Source: Delftia acidovorans (GTDB taxonomy: Bacteria > Pseudomonadota > Gammaproteobacteria > Burkholderiales > Burkholderiaceae_C). Taken from it: a DNA stretch of 64,000 nucleotides. Where the stretch lies: assembly GCA_031286585.1 (NCBI GenBank), contig JAITUC010000038.1:434001-498000 (forward strand), written 5' to 3'. The translations under genes and the position numbers were made by a program. Position 1 is the first letter of the stretch. Each line of letters opens with the position of its first letter. Positions 43,538-55,641 of this stretch are shown here, piece after piece. Under the pieces are notes generated by a model that had not been told where the DNA came from, searched no databases, and saw only the letters and a list, made by a program, of their open reading frames with translations.

Positions 43538-44494
43538 TCAGAGCTCGGCCTCTTCGGCCAGCCCCTGGACATCGGCGATGCCGGTCTGGCGCTGGTTCGG
43601 GCGCTCGGCGCGGCCCGCATAGTCACGGGCGAACTGATGGGCCACGCGGCCGCTGCGCGAGCCGCGTTCCAGTGCCCAGACCAGTGCCTCGGGACGCGCG
43701 GCCTCGATCGTGGCCTGGTCCAGTCCCAGGGCCTCCAGCCATTGCGCCACCACGCGCAGGTACTCGTCCTGGCTGAAGGGATAGAAGCTCACCCACAGGC
43801 CGAAGCGCTCGGACAGCGAGATCTTTTCCTCGATCACCTCGCCGGGATGCAGTTCCCCATCCTCGCCGCGCTGGTAGGTCAGATTCTCGGACTGGTACTC
43901 CGGCAGCAGGTGGCGGCGATTGCTGGTCGCATAGACCAGCACGTTCGGGCTGGCGGCGCTGACCGATCCATCCAGAATGGACTTCAGTGCCTTGTAGCCC
44001 GGCTCGCCTTCCTCAAAGCTCAGGTCGTCGCAATAGATGATGAACTTCTCGGGCCGGCCAGCCACCACATCGACGATGTCGGGCAGGTCGGTCAGATCGG
44101 CCTTGTCCACCTCGATCAGGCGCAGTCCCTGAGAAGCAAAGGCATGCAGGCAGGCACGGATCAGCGAGGATTTTCCCGTGCCGCGCGCGCCGGTGAGCAG
44201 CACGTTGTTGGCCGTGCGGCCGGTCACGAACTGCTCGGTGTTGCGCGCGATCTTGTCCTTTTGCACATCGATGTTCTGCAGGTCGGACAGTTGCATGGCG
44301 CCGACGTGGCGTACGGGCTCCAGCAGGCCGCAGCCGTTGGCACGCTTGCGATAGCGCCAGGCGATGGCGGTATTCCAGTCCGCGGGGGATTGCAGCGGCT
44401 GGGGCAGGATGGCCTCGATGCGCTGCATCAGCTGCTCGGCGCGCTGCACGAGTTGCAGCAAGGGGGCGGCGACGGCTTCTGTGGGCAATGTCAT
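43538..44494 (-). CDS. DUF815-family P-loop ATPase
   Basis: 318 residues. AAA-like NTPase of the DUF815 family: N-terminal helical part (1-85), Walker A GARGTGKSS (about 102-110), Walker B FIIYCDDLSFEEGE, sensor VLVYATSNRRHL, and the DUF815-typical EEKISLSERFGLWVSFYPF. Function is not established; the name in databases is simply ATP-binding protein. It is recurrently found beside mutT/yacG/argJ in betaproteobacteria. It starts 166 bp after argJ. Confidence 0.9.
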   Translation of the reverse strand: MTLPTEAVAAPLLQLVQRAEQLMQRIEAILPQPLQSPADWNTAIAWRYRKRANGCGLLEPVRHVGAMQLSDLQNIDVQKDKIARNTEQFVTGRTANNVLLTGARGTGKSSLIRACLHAFASQGLRLIEVDKADLTDLPDIVDVVAGRPEKFIIYCDDLSFEEGEPGYKALKSILDGSVSAASPNVLVYATSNRRHLLPEYQSENLTYQRGEDGELHPGEVIEEKISLSERFGLWVSFYPFSQDEYLRVVAQWLEALGLDQATIEAARPEALVWALERGSRSGRVAHQFARDYAGRAERPNQRQTGIADVQGLAEEAEL

Positions 44495-44659
44495 GGATGT
44501 CTCTCGAATATGGATCTCACGGCCACCGACGCTGGATATGCCCGGGAATCGAGATGGATCTCATGCCAACGCCAGAGCTTTTGCGCGCCGGCCGCCATTG
44601 AAAGCTGGCAGCAGCCAGGCACAAGGCCTGCGGCTGCCGGCGGCACGGTGGGTGGAGAG

Positions 44660-45892
44660 TCAGGAGCGGTAGTCGGCGTTGATGCTCACGTAGTCGTGGC
44701 TCAGATCGCAGGTCCACACGGTCTGCTCGGCCTGCCCTCGGCCCAGTAGCACGCGCACGATGATCTCCTGCTGCTTCATCACGCGCTGGCCGTCTTCCTC
44801 CTGATAGGCAGGGTTGCGGCCGCCATTGACTGCGACATGCACATCGTTCAGGTACAGGTCGATCTTGGTCTGGTCCAGATCGTCGATGCTAGCATAGCCA
44901 ACCGCCGCGAGGATGCGGCCCAGGTTCGGGTCGCTGGCAAAGAACGCCGTCTTGACCAGGGGCGAATGCGCGATGGAGTAGGCCACCAGGCGGCACTCGG
45001 CCTCGGTCTTGCCACCCTCCACCTTGACGGTGATGAACTTGGTGGCGCCTTCGCCATCTCGCACGATGGCCTGGGCCAGCAGGCGCGCCACATCCAGCAG
45101 TGCAGTCTTCAGCGCCTGGCCCTCCGGGCTGGTCAGCGAAGTGATATGCGCATTGCCGGCCTTGTGCGTGGCGACCAGCACAAAGGAGTCATTGGTCGAG
45201 GTGTCGCCATCGATGGTCACGCGGTTGAACGAGCCGTCGGCCAGTTCCTTGACCAGGGGCTGCAGCAGTTCGGGAGCGATGGCCGCATCGGTGGCCAGAA
45301 AGCCCAGCATGGTCGCCATGTTGGGGCGGATCATGCCCGCGCCCTTGCTGATGCCGGTGATGCTCACACGCCTGCCGCCAATGTCCACGGCCCGGCTGAA
45401 GGCCTTTGGCAGGGTGTCGGTGGTCATGATGCCCTCGGCAGCCGTGCCCCAGTTGTCGGCCTTGGCTGCGGCAATGGCGGCCGGCAGGCCGGCTGCAATG
45501 CGCTCCACAGGCAACTCTTCCATGATCACGCCAGTGGAGAACGGCAGAATCTGCTCGGGCTTGAGCTGCAGCAGCGCTGCCAGGTCTGCGCAGGTACGAC
45601 GCGCACGCGCCAGGCCGTCGGCCCCGGTGCCTGCATTGGCATTGCCCGTGTTGATGACCATGGCACGGATGGCACCCGCTGTCTGAACCAGGTGCTCGCG
45701 GCTGACCTGCACAGGCGCTGCGCAGAAACGGTTCTGTGTGAACACGCCAGCCACCGAAGCGCCCTCGTCGAGCAGGAACACGGACAGGTCCTTGCGGTTG
45801 GCCTTGCGCACACCGGCTTCGGTGACGCCGATGCGAACGCCGTCGATCGCCAACAGGTCGGCGTGCACGGGAGCGGAGAGATTCACAGGCAT
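44660..45892 (-). CDS. argJ: Bifunctional ornithine acetyltransferase / N-acetylglutamate synthase ArgJ
   Basis: 410 residues. Transfers acetyl from N-acetylornithine to glutamate, recycling the acetyl group in arginine synthesis. The self-cleavage site lies in [16 protein letters not shown] (cut between Ala and the nucleophilic Thr, about residue 195). The GDTSTNDSF motif and C-terminal [10 protein letters not shown] ending are also present. Normal length. Whether it also has the acetyl-CoA synthase activity cannot be told from sequence. Confidence 0.95.
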   Translation of the reverse strand: MPVNLSAPVHADLLAIDGVRIGVTEAGVRKANRKDLSVFLLDEGASVAGVFTQNRFCAAPVQVSREHLVQTAGAIRAMVINTGNANAGTGADGLARARRTCADLAALLQLKPEQILPFSTGVIMEELPVERIAAGLPAAIAAAKADNWGTAAEGIMTTDTLPKAFSRAVDIGGRRVSITGISKGAGMIRPNMATMLGFLATDAAIAPELLQPLVKELADGSFNRVTIDGDTSTNDSFVLVATHKAGNAHITSLTSPEGQALKTALLDVARLLAQAIVRDGEGATKFITVKVEGGKTEAECRLVAYSIAHSPLVKTAFFASDPNLGRILAAVGYASIDDLDQTKIDLYLNDVHVAVNGGRNPAYQEEDGQRVMKQQEIIVRVLLGRGQAEQTVWTCDLSHDYVSINADYRS

Positions 45893-45970
45893 TGAGGGGC
45901 TTCCTACAGTGAAAGAAAAACGCGCTCCATTATCGGAACAAACCGGAGCGGCGCGTATTTCATCGACCTT

Positions 45971-46010
45971 AAAAAAGAAAACGGCACGGAGTGCATCCGT
46001 GCCGTTTTTC
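45971..46010 (-). terminator. Rho-independent terminator after secA
   Basis: Minus-strand stem ACGGCACGGA/TCCGTGCCGT (45981-46005) with a 5-nt loop and a T-rich tail, 33 bp past the secA stop and upstream of argJ. Confidence 0.9.
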
Positions 46011-46042
46011 GTATCTTGCGGCGTCTTACGACGCCCGCCGCA

Positions 46043-48790
<2,748 letters not shown>

Positions 48791-49068
48791 GCGAAAAAGA
48801 CACACCGCCGCCCGCTGAAGCGGACTGCAGTGTGCCTGGAATCCCTAGATTGTTGGATTTCAGATGGGGCCGCTCCACCTGCCTGCAAGTGCCCTGCTGG
48901 AGAACACATGCGGCCGGGCCGAAGCGAGAACCGAACAATTGATTCTAACTGCCTCTGTCCAACCCTCTTTCAGGCAGGCCGACGCATGCCGCCGCAGAGC
49001 CCCGAACCCGAATCCCCGGACCCGCGCCACCCCGAAGATGCTGCTATAACGCCCCTGCGGGCCGGCGC

Positions 49069-49407
49069 ATGCCAAAGCTGCCGGTCCAGCCCTTCAAGCC
49101 CATGACCCTCACACGCCGCCACCACGCCGTCACCGCCCTGCACGCCGTCGAGAACTCGCCGACGCTGGCGCGGCTTGCACAGCTCACCCGGGACTCCAGC
49201 AATCGCCTGACGGCCATCCTGCCCCTGGTGCCGCCGCTGCTGCGCGCCAGCCTGCAGGCGGGCCCCATCGAGGGCAGCACCTGGTGCCTGCTGGTGCGAA
49301 ACAATGCGGCCGCCGCCAAGATCCGCCAGCTGCTGCCCGCCATGGCCGCCCACCTGCGCACCAAGGGATGGGATGTGACCGAGATCCGGCTCAAGGTCCA
49401 GGCCTGA
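49069..49407 (+). CDS. DUF721 / DciA-like protein
   Basis: 112 residues. The C-terminal two thirds match the DUF721 domain (LQAGPIEGSTWCLLVRNNAAAAKIRQL, then LRTKGWDVTEIRLKVQ), the domain of DciA, which loads the replicative helicase DnaB in bacteria lacking DnaC. Located directly divergent from secA, the usual betaproteobacterial position. ATG 49069 is used; ATG 49102 (MTLTRRHHAV) is an alternative start. Confidence 0.85.
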   Translation: MPKLPVQPFKPMTLTRRHHAVTALHAVENSPTLARLAQLTRDSSNRLTAILPLVPPLLRASLQAGPIEGSTWCLLVRNNAAAAKIRQLLPAMAAHLRTKGWDVTEIRLKVQA

Positions 49408-49450
49408 TCGGCCGCCGGCACCATCGCGGCCGGAAATGAAGAAAGCAATG

Positions 49451-49476
49451 AAAAAAGGCCTCCGAAGGAGACCTTT
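49451..49476. terminator. Terminator between dciA-like gene and tRNA-Thr
   Basis: Hairpin AGGTCTCC-TTCG-GGAGGCCT on the minus strand followed by TTTTTT, immediately after the tRNA-Thr 3' end; the complementary strand can also stop the dciA-like transcript. Confidence 0.85.
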
Positions 49477-49552
49477 TGGTGCCGGTTGTCGGATTCGAAC
49501 TGACGACCTACCGCTTACAAGGCGGGTGCTCTACCAACTGAGCTAAACCGGC
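49477..49552 (-). tRNA. tRNA-Thr (anticodon TGT)
   Basis: 76 nt including encoded CCA. Minus strand: acceptor GCCGGTT (5' end 49552) with AACCGGC, D arm GCTCAGTTGGTAGAGC, anticodon loop CTTGTAA (TGT), T arm GTCAGTTCGAATCCGAC. The outermost anticodon-stem pair is C/T, a mismatch compared with the usual A-T. Confidence 0.95.
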
Positions 49553-49650
49553 GAAGCACGCATTCTAGCGCAGAAAAACACCGCTTCAGCCGTTCCCGGC
49601 GCCTGCGAACCCGCTTGCGCGCGTGATCGCAGGCCCGGGGTGCGAAAAAC

Positions 49651-50181
49651 CTACTTCACCAGCTTCAGCGAGGGCCGCGTGCCCGAGGGCGGCGGCGTGC
49701 GCGGGGGCTCTTCATCATCACCCTCGTTCTGGATACTCACCAGCTGCACCACGCGTTCGTCGGCAGCTGGCTCGGCCGGCACTTCAGCAACTGCGTCCTG
49801 CGACACAGGCTCATCAGATTCCTGCTCGACCGAAACTTCGTTGTCGGCGTCGGCATCCGACTCCGGTGCCGGGAAAGCCATGCCTTGGCCGGTCTCCCGT
49901 GCGTAGATGGCCATTACCTGCTCGACAGGCACCATGATTTCGCGTGGCTTGCCGCCAAAGCGGGCCGTGAAGCTGATGAAGTCATTGCCCATCTGCAGGC
50001 CGCTGGTGGCGTCGTAGCTGACGTTGAGCACGATCTCGCCGTCGCGCACAAACTCGCGCGGCACCTGCACGTTGCGGTCCACGCGCACTGCGATGTGGGG
50101 CGTGAAGCCGTTGTCGGTGCACCACTCGTACAGGGCCCGGATCAGGTAGGGGCGGGTGGAAGTTGCTTCGGGGGCAGTCAT
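49651..50181 (-). CDS. sspB: ClpXP protease specificity-enhancing factor SspB
   Basis: 176 residues. The adaptor domain occupies 1-115 (RPYLIRALYEWCTDNGFTPHI split over helix and strand; VLNVSYDATSGLQMGNDFISFTARFGG; VPVEQVMAIYARE). It tethers ssrA-tagged proteins to ClpXP. A long acidic linker (about 120-165) ends in the ClpX-binding tail RPSLKLVK. It follows sspA, with which it forms the classic sspAB pair. Confidence 0.95.
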   Translation of the reverse strand: MTAPEATSTRPYLIRALYEWCTDNGFTPHIAVRVDRNVQVPREFVRDGEIVLNVSYDATSGLQMGNDFISFTARFGGKPREIMVPVEQVMAIYARETGQGMAFPAPESDADADNEVSVEQESDEPVSQDAVAEVPAEPAADERVVQLVSIQNEGDDEEPPRTPPPSGTRPSLKLVK

Positions 50182-50210
50182 GACGATCCCAGGAAAAGAG
50201 TGGTCGTAAT

Positions 50211-50256
50211 ACGAAAACGGGCAGGATGGCGACCGGTCGACCGCCTTCCCTGCCCG
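50211..50256 (-). terminator. Hairpin between sspA and sspB
   Basis: CGGGCAGG (50218-50225) and CCTGCCCG (50249-50256) can pair; on the minus strand TTTT follows. Probably an attenuating terminator that lowers sspB expression relative to sspA. Confidence 0.6.
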
Positions 50257-50282
50257 CGCAATCAGTCGTCAACCGATGCGAA

Positions 50283-50894
50283 TTACTTGCGCATCACCTT
50301 CTCGGAAGGCGTCAGCGCTTCGATGTAGGCAGGGCGCGAGAAGATGCGCTCGGCGTACTTGAGCAGCGGGGCAGCGTTCTTGGACACCTCGATGCCGTAG
50401 TAGTCCAGGCGCCACAGCAGCGGGGCGATGGCCACGTCCAGCATGGAGAAGTTCTCGCCCAGCATGTACTTGTTCTTGAGGAACACGGGAGCCAGCTGCG
50501 TCAGGCGGTCGCGGATGTGGGCGCGGGCCTTTTCGATGGCCTTTTCGTTGCCCTTGACGTTGCGCTCCTCGAGCGTGCTCACATGGACGAACAGCTCCTT
50601 CTCGAAGTTCAGCAGGAACAGGCGCACGCGGGCGCGGTCCACCGGGTCGCCGGGCATCAGCTGGGGATGCGGGAAGCGCTCGTCGATGTACTCGTTGATG
50701 ATGTTCGATTCGTACAGGATCAGATCGCGCTCGACCAGGATGGGCACCTGGCCGTACGGGTTCATCACGCTGATGTCTTCAGGCTTGCTGAACAGGTCCA
50801 CATCGCGGATCTCGAAGTCCATGCCTTTTTCGAACAGGACGAAGCGGCAACGGTGTGAAAAGGGGCAGGTCGTTCCCGAATAAAGCACCATCAT
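50283..50894 (-). CDS. sspA: Stringent starvation protein A homologue (GST fold)
   Basis: 203 residues with a thioredoxin-like N-terminal GST domain (MMVLYSGTTCPFSHRCRFVL, PYGQVPILVERDLILYES) and an all-helical C-terminal domain. SspA binds RNA polymerase and alters transcription in stationary phase and acid stress in other bacteria. Adjacent to sspB and downstream of petABC, a conserved betaproteobacterial layout. Confidence 0.93.
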   Translation of the reverse strand: MMVLYSGTTCPFSHRCRFVLFEKGMDFEIRDVDLFSKPEDISVMNPYGQVPILVERDLILYESNIINEYIDERFPHPQLMPGDPVDRARVRLFLLNFEKELFVHVSTLEERNVKGNEKAIEKARAHIRDRLTQLAPVFLKNKYMLGENFSMLDVAIAPLLWRLDYYGIEVSKNAAPLLKYAERIFSRPAYIEALTPSEKVMRK

Positions 50895-50913
50895 GGTGGA
50901 GGCTCCTAAAAAT

Positions 50914-50946
50914 CAAAAAGAGTGGGTCGCTCGCGGCGCCCACTCT
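50914..50946 (-). terminator. Rho-independent terminator after petC
   Basis: Minus-strand stem AGAGTGGG/CCCACTCT (50919-50946) enclosing a GC-rich loop, then TTTTT. It ends the petA-petB-petC transcript just before sspA. Confidence 0.85.
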
Positions 50947-50997
50947 GCACACAGTTCAGCCGCGCAATCGCTTGCACGGCCTTCTGCAGTCACGGTT

Positions 50998-51753
50998 TTA
51001 TTTGACGTCTTTCCAGAACGCGGCGTTGAGGCGCCATGCAATGAAGATGAAGACCGCCAGGAAAAGCAGCACACCTACGCCAATGCGGATGCGGCTGTTC
51101 TGTGCCGGTTCACCCATCCATTGCAGGTAGTTCACCAGATCGCCAACTGCCTGATCGTACTGCACTGCGCTCATGGAGCCGGGAGAGACCTGCTCCCACC
51201 CCTTGAAAACCTGGGTCTTCACGCCGTGCTCTTCGGTTTCCTCGAAGACGGCACGGCGCTCGCCCTGCAGCTGCCACAGGGCGTGGGGCATGCCCACGCT
51301 GGGGAAGGCCAGGTTGTTCCAGCCCGTGGCCTTGGTGTCATCACGGTAGAAGGTGCGCAGGAAGGTGTAGAGGTAGTCGGCGCCCGTGCCGTTGTGGCCG
51401 GCGCGCGAGCGTGCGATCACCGTCAGATCCGGCGGATTGGCGCCGAACCACTCCTTGGCTTCCTTCGGGTTGATGGCCGCCTTCATGGTCTCGCCCACCT
51501 TGTCGGTGGTGAACAGCAGGTTGTCCTTGATTTCCTGCTCGGACAGCCCGATGTCCTTCAGCCGGTTGAAGCGCATGAATGCGGCCGAGTGGCAGCTCAG
51601 GCAATAGTTGACGAACAGCTTGGCGCCGTTTTGCAGCGATGCCGTGTCATTGGTCTTGCCCGGCGCCTTGTCCCAGGCGATGCCGCCTTCGGAAGCCTGT
51701 GCACCGGTCATGATGCCCAGGGCCGCGATCAACGTGAGAATCAGTTTCTTCAT
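50998..51753 (-). CDS. petC: Cytochrome c1 of the bc1 complex
   Basis: 251 residues. Signal peptide (MKKLILTLIAALGIMTGAQA), haem-binding CLSCH (about 51-55), the VNYLQWMGEPAQ segment before a C-terminal membrane anchor (about 222-243). It takes electrons from the Rieske protein and passes them to cytochrome c. ATG 51753 is chosen; longer in-frame starts lie in petB. Confidence 0.96.
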   Translation of the reverse strand: MKKLILTLIAALGIMTGAQASEGGIAWDKAPGKTNDTASLQNGAKLFVNYCLSCHSAAFMRFNRLKDIGLSEQEIKDNLLFTTDKVGETMKAAINPKEAKEWFGANPPDLTVIARSRAGHNGTGADYLYTFLRTFYRDDTKATGWNNLAFPSVGMPHALWQLQGERRAVFEETEEHGVKTQVFKGWEQVSPGSMSAVQYDQAVGDLVNYLQWMGEPAQNSRIRIGVGVLLFLAVFIFIAWRLNAAFWKDVK

Positions 51754-51770
51754 TGTTGTTCTCTCCAGCT

Positions 51771-53186
51771 TCAGTGCGGCTTGAACGTCACACGATCGGG
51801 AACGGGTTTGGTCTTGCCCAGGCGGCTCCACCAGGGCATCAGCAGGAAGAAGCCGAAGTAGAACAGCGTTCCGACCTGGGACACGCGCTCGCCGATGGGC
51901 GAAGGCGGCTGCACGCCGAGATAGGCCAGGATCACGAAGTTGATCACGAAGATGCCGTAGAGGTACTTGTGCCAGCTCGGGCGGTAGCGGATGGACTTGA
52001 CCGGGCTGCAATCGAGCCAGGGCAGCGCGAACAGGATGATCACGGCGCCACCCATCACCACCACGCCCCAGAACTTGGCGTCGATGGACAGCATCATGGC
52101 GATGACGCCCAGGGCCACGATGGCGACCACGCCCTTGACGGCGGCCGGCAGGCGCGACTTGAGCACGCCAAAGCCCGCACCCAGCAACACGCAGGCGATC
52201 AGCACATACATCATCTCGCTGGTGATGGCACGCAGCATCGAGTAGAACGGCGTGAAGTACCAGACCGGCGCAATGTGCGAGGGCGTCTTCAGCGGATCGG
52301 CCGGGATGAAATTGTTGTACTCCAGGAAGTAGCCGCCGAACTCAGGCGCGAAGAAGACCACGGCCGAGAACAGGAACAGGAACACCGTCACGCCGAAGAT
52401 GTCGTGCACCGTGTAGTAGGGGTGGAAGGGGATGCCGTCCAGCGGATGGCCCTTGGCGTCCTTGGGCGCGTTGGGACCCTTGATCTCGATGCCGTCCGGG
52501 TTGTTGGAGCCCACGTCGTGCAGCGCCAGCAAGTGCGCCACGACCAGGCCCAGCAGCACCAGGGGCACGGCGATCACGTGGAAGCTGAAGAAGCGGTTGA
52601 GCGTGGCATCGCCCACCACGTAGTCGCCGCGGATCAGCAGCGCCAGGTCCGGACCGATGAAGGGGATCGCCGAGAACAGGTTCACGATCACCTGGGCGCC
52701 CCAGTACGACATCTGGCCCCAGGGCAGCAGGTAGCCCATGAAGGCCTCGGCCATCAGCACCAGGAAGATGGCGCAGCCGAAGATCCAGACCAGTTCACGC
52801 GGCTTGCGGTACGAACCGTACAGAAGACCGCGGAACATGTGCAGATAGACGACGACGAAGAAGGCCGACGCGCCCGTGGAGTGCATGTAGCGGATCAGCC
52901 AGCCCCAGGGCACATCGCGCATGATGTACTCGACCGAGGCGAAGGCCTTCTCGGCGTCCGGCTTGTAGTGCATCACCAGGAAGATGCCGGTGACGATCTG
53001 GATCACCAGCACCAGCAGCGCCAGCGAGCCGAAGATGTACCAGAAGTTGAAGTTCTTCGGAGCGTAGTACTCCGACATGTGCACACGGTAGGCGTCGAAA
53101 GCCGTGGGAAAACGGTTCTCGAACCAGTTCGTGAGCTTGGCGCCAGCGGGCGCGTTCGGATCGATGTCCTTGAATTCGTGGGCCAT
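51771..53186 (-). CDS. petB: Cytochrome b of the bc1 complex
   Basis: 471 residues with about eight to nine transmembrane helices. Haem-ligating His pairs in RYMHSTGASAFFVVVYLHM and FHVIAVPLVLLGLVVAHL; GYLLPWGQMSYWGAQVI near the Qo site. The Qo motif reads PVWY where mitochondrial and alphaproteobacterial proteins have PEWY. An extra C-terminal helix region lengthens it relative to the common 430 residues. ATG 53186 (MAHEFKDID). Lies between petA and petC. Confidence 0.96.
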   Translation of the reverse strand: MAHEFKDIDPNAPAGAKLTNWFENRFPTAFDAYRVHMSEYYAPKNFNFWYIFGSLALLVLVIQIVTGIFLVMHYKPDAEKAFASVEYIMRDVPWGWLIRYMHSTGASAFFVVVYLHMFRGLLYGSYRKPRELVWIFGCAIFLVLMAEAFMGYLLPWGQMSYWGAQVIVNLFSAIPFIGPDLALLIRGDYVVGDATLNRFFSFHVIAVPLVLLGLVVAHLLALHDVGSNNPDGIEIKGPNAPKDAKGHPLDGIPFHPYYTVHDIFGVTVFLFLFSAVVFFAPEFGGYFLEYNNFIPADPLKTPSHIAPVWYFTPFYSMLRAITSEMMYVLIACVLLGAGFGVLKSRLPAAVKGVVAIVALGVIAMMLSIDAKFWGVVVMGGAVIILFALPWLDCSPVKSIRYRPSWHKYLYGIFVINFVILAYLGVQPPSPIGERVSQVGTLFYFGFFLLMPWWSRLGKTKPVPDRVTFKPH

Positions 53187-53200
53187 TGTTCTTGTCTCCC

Positions 53201-53797
53201 TCAAGCCTTGTCTTCACCGATGAGGAGCTTGGTCTCCGACAGGTACATGTGCGGCGGCACCTGCAGGTTGTCGGGGGCCGGCTTGTTCTTGAAGACACGG
53301 CCAGCCATGTCGAAGGTCGAGCCATGGCAGGGGCACAGGAAGCCGCCCTTCCAGTCGTTGGGCAGCGAAGGCTGCGCGCCAGGCTGGAACTTGTCGGAAG
53401 GCGAGCAACCCAGGTGCGTGCAGATGCCGACGACGACCAGCACTTCGGGCTTGATCGAGCGGGCCTCATTCATCGCGTAGGGCGGCGTGAACTCTTCAGG
53501 GTGGCGCTTGGACTGGGGATCGGCCAGCTGGCTGTCCAGCTCGGGCAATTCCTTGATCTGTTCCGGCGTGCGCTTGATGATCCAGACTGGCTTGCCGCGC
53601 CACTCGACCGTGAGCTTCTCGCCGTCCTTGAGTGCGGAGATATCGACCTCCACTGCAGCCCCGGCGGCCTTGGCCTTCTCGGAGGGCTGGAAGGTGCTCA
53701 CGAACGGGACGGCTGTCGCCACGCCGCCCACCGCGCCAGCACACGCCGACGTGATGATCCACGTCCGCTTGCTGGAGTCGATTGGAGTGTCACTCAT
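53201..53797 (-). CDS. petA: Rieske iron-sulfur subunit of the bc1 complex
   Basis: 198 residues. N-terminal Tat-like membrane anchor (KRTWIITSACAGAVGGVATAV, in two halves), then the Rieske domain with CTHLGC (about 126-131) and CPCHGS (about 155-160) that bind the 2Fe-2S cluster. It transfers electrons from ubiquinol to cytochrome c1. First gene of petABC; upstream region 53798-53946 holds the divergent petA and mscL promoters. Confidence 0.96.
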   Translation of the reverse strand: MSDTPIDSSKRTWIITSACAGAVGGVATAVPFVSTFQPSEKAKAAGAAVEVDISALKDGEKLTVEWRGKPVWIIKRTPEQIKELPELDSQLADPQSKRHPEEFTPPYAMNEARSIKPEVLVVVGICTHLGCSPSDKFQPGAQPSLPNDWKGGFLCPCHGSTFDMAGRVFKNKPAPDNLQVPPHMYLSETKLLIGEDKA

Positions 53798-53946
53798 GGG
53801 GTTCCTCGAACTACGTCGCTTGAGTTGGGGTCAACAATAAATTGTAGCGGGGCGAGTATGGTTATTCCATACCGACTCCGACATTGACAGGCTCCAAAGC
53901 CGCGCAATACTGCGCTATCTCAAACTCTTTCCAGATGGAGCCAGCC

Positions 53947-54375
53947 ATGGGCATGATGCAGGAATTTCGTGAGTTCGCAGTTAAGGGAAACGTGGTAGAT
54001 CTCGCCGTGGGCGTCATCATCGGCGGAGCGTTTGGCAAAATCGTCGATTCCGTGGTAAACGACTTGATCATGCCGGTCGTTGGCCTGGTTTTCGGCAAGC
54101 TGGACTTCTCCAATCTGTTCGTCGTGCTGGGCAGCGTGCCCCCCGGAACAGCGATGACGCTCGATGCCCTCAAGAAGGCCGGCGTCCCCGTATTTGCCTA
54201 TGGGAACTTCATCACGGTGGCGGTGAATTTCATCATCCTGGCCTTCATCATTTTCATGATGGTCAAGCAGATCAACCGCCTTCGCCGCGAGGCCCCGGCC
54301 GCCCCCGCGCCGGCCCCCGTCACACCCGAAGACATCGTGCTGCTGCGCGAGATTCGCGACAGCCTCAAGCGCTGA
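53947..54375 (+). CDS. mscL: Large-conductance mechanosensitive channel MscL
   Basis: 142 residues. [33 protein letters not shown] forms the N-terminal helix and TM1 (seen as two adjacent blocks); TM2 lies at about 75-100 and a charged C-terminal helix bundle ends the protein. ATG 53947 has GGAG upstream; a longer in-frame ATG adds 21 atypical residues. A pentameric emergency valve for osmotic downshock. Confidence 0.95.
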   Translation: MGMMQEFREFAVKGNVVDLAVGVIIGGAFGKIVDSVVNDLIMPVVGLVFGKLDFSNLFVVLGSVPPGTAMTLDALKKAGVPVFAYGNFITVAVNFIILAFIIFMMVKQINRLRREAPAAPAPAPVTPEDIVLLREIRDSLKR

Positions 54376-54397
54376 AATCCGTGTTTTGACGCAAATC

Positions 54398-54431
54398 AAA
54401 ACGCCCGTGGCATGGTTGCCACGGGCGTTTT
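54398..54431. terminator. Bidirectional terminator between mscL and pdxA
   Basis: AAAACGCCCGTGG and CCACGGGCGTTTT (54398-54431) form a perfect 13-bp stem with an 8-nt loop between convergent genes; T-runs on both strands. Confidence 0.9.
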
Positions 54432-54467
54432 CCATTACTGCAGATTCCCGCCGCTTGGGCTAGCCAT

Positions 54468-55529
54468 TCACGCCGCCAATTTGCGCGCCATTCGCACGGA
54501 CTCAATCAGGCTGCTCGCCTCTGCAAGGCCCTGCCCGGCGATATCAAAAGCCGTGCCGTGGTCCGGGCTGGTGCGCACCAGCGGCAGACCCAATGTGACA
54601 TTCACGCCCTTCTCCACGCCCAGGTACTTCACGGGAATCAGACCCTGGTCGTGGTACATGGCCAGCACCACGTCGAACTCACCAGGGTGGCCGGGTGCAT
54701 TGCGGGCGCGCATGAACACCGTATCGGGCGCAAAAGGTCCGTGGGCGTCCAGGCCCTGGGCCTGCGCCTGGGCGATGGCCGGGGCGATGACCTCGACCTC
54801 CTCGCTGCCGAACAGCCCGCCTTCGCCCGCATGCGGGTTGAGGCCCGCCACGCCGATCCTGGGGGCACGGCCCAGGCTGCGCGACAGTGCCTCGTGCGTG
54901 ATGTGCAGCGTCTGCAGCAGATTGCCGGGCGTGACGGCATCTATCGCCTTGCGCAGCGAGGTATGGATGCTGACCAGCACCGTGCGCAACTCATCATTGG
55001 CCAGCATCATGCGTACCGGCATGCGGTCCAGGCCCACACCCGCATGCTGCGCAGCCTCGAACTGCAGCAGCTCGGTATGGCCAGGAAAGTCCACGCCCGC
55101 AGCATGCAGCGCCTCCTTGTGCAGAGGCGCCGTGACCAGCGCCGCGATTTCGCCGCGCAAGGCAGCCCGCGCAGCCCAGACCACGCAACGCGCAGCCGCG
55201 TCGCCGGCGCCGGCATTCACTTGGCCCCAGGGCGCAGGTCCGGGCAACCCCGGCAGCTCCAGCAAGGGGATGCAATTCGGCGGCACTTGCGACAGTTGGG
55301 CAGGCGAGTCAATGACGGCCACGGGCAGGGGGATGGCGTTTTCACCATCGCGCGCTTGCGCCGCAACCGCAGCGGCCCGCCGCAGCGTCTGCAGCTCGCC
55401 AACGACGAAGCAGCCCCGCATGTCCTCGGGCACTTCCATGAATGCCTTGGCGATGGTCTCGGGCCCTACGCCTGCAGAGTCGCCCTGGGTGATGGCAATC
55501 GCGGCCTGGAGGGGTGTGGAATCAGGCAT
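54468..55529 (-). CDS. pdxA: 4-hydroxythreonine-4-phosphate dehydrogenase PdxA
   Basis: 353 residues. NAD-dependent oxidation and decarboxylation step of pyridoxal phosphate synthesis. ITQGDSAGVGPETIAKA at the N-terminus, the metal-binding GHTELLQ, GLNPHAGEGGLFG and AMYHDQGLIPVKY are intact. Normal length. It follows the NIF3 gene on the same strand with a 112-bp gap. Confidence 0.95.
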   Translation of the reverse strand: MPDSTPLQAAIAITQGDSAGVGPETIAKAFMEVPEDMRGCFVVGELQTLRRAAAVAAQARDGENAIPLPVAVIDSPAQLSQVPPNCIPLLELPGLPGPAPWGQVNAGAGDAAARCVVWAARAALRGEIAALVTAPLHKEALHAAGVDFPGHTELLQFEAAQHAGVGLDRMPVRMMLANDELRTVLVSIHTSLRKAIDAVTPGNLLQTLHITHEALSRSLGRAPRIGVAGLNPHAGEGGLFGSEEVEVIAPAIAQAQAQGLDAHGPFAPDTVFMRARNAPGHPGEFDVVLAMYHDQGLIPVKYLGVEKGVNVTLGLPLVRTSPDHGTAFDIAGQGLAEASSLIESVRMARKLAA

Positions 55530-55641
55530 TTTCGGTATCCGGATCAGGCAAGCCGGTCATTCGCACCGCGCTTGCAGCAAAAGGCTTCGCCCCCTGGGCG
55601 GGCCCATAATGGGCGAACAACAGGCCAATAACGGGCCAGCA

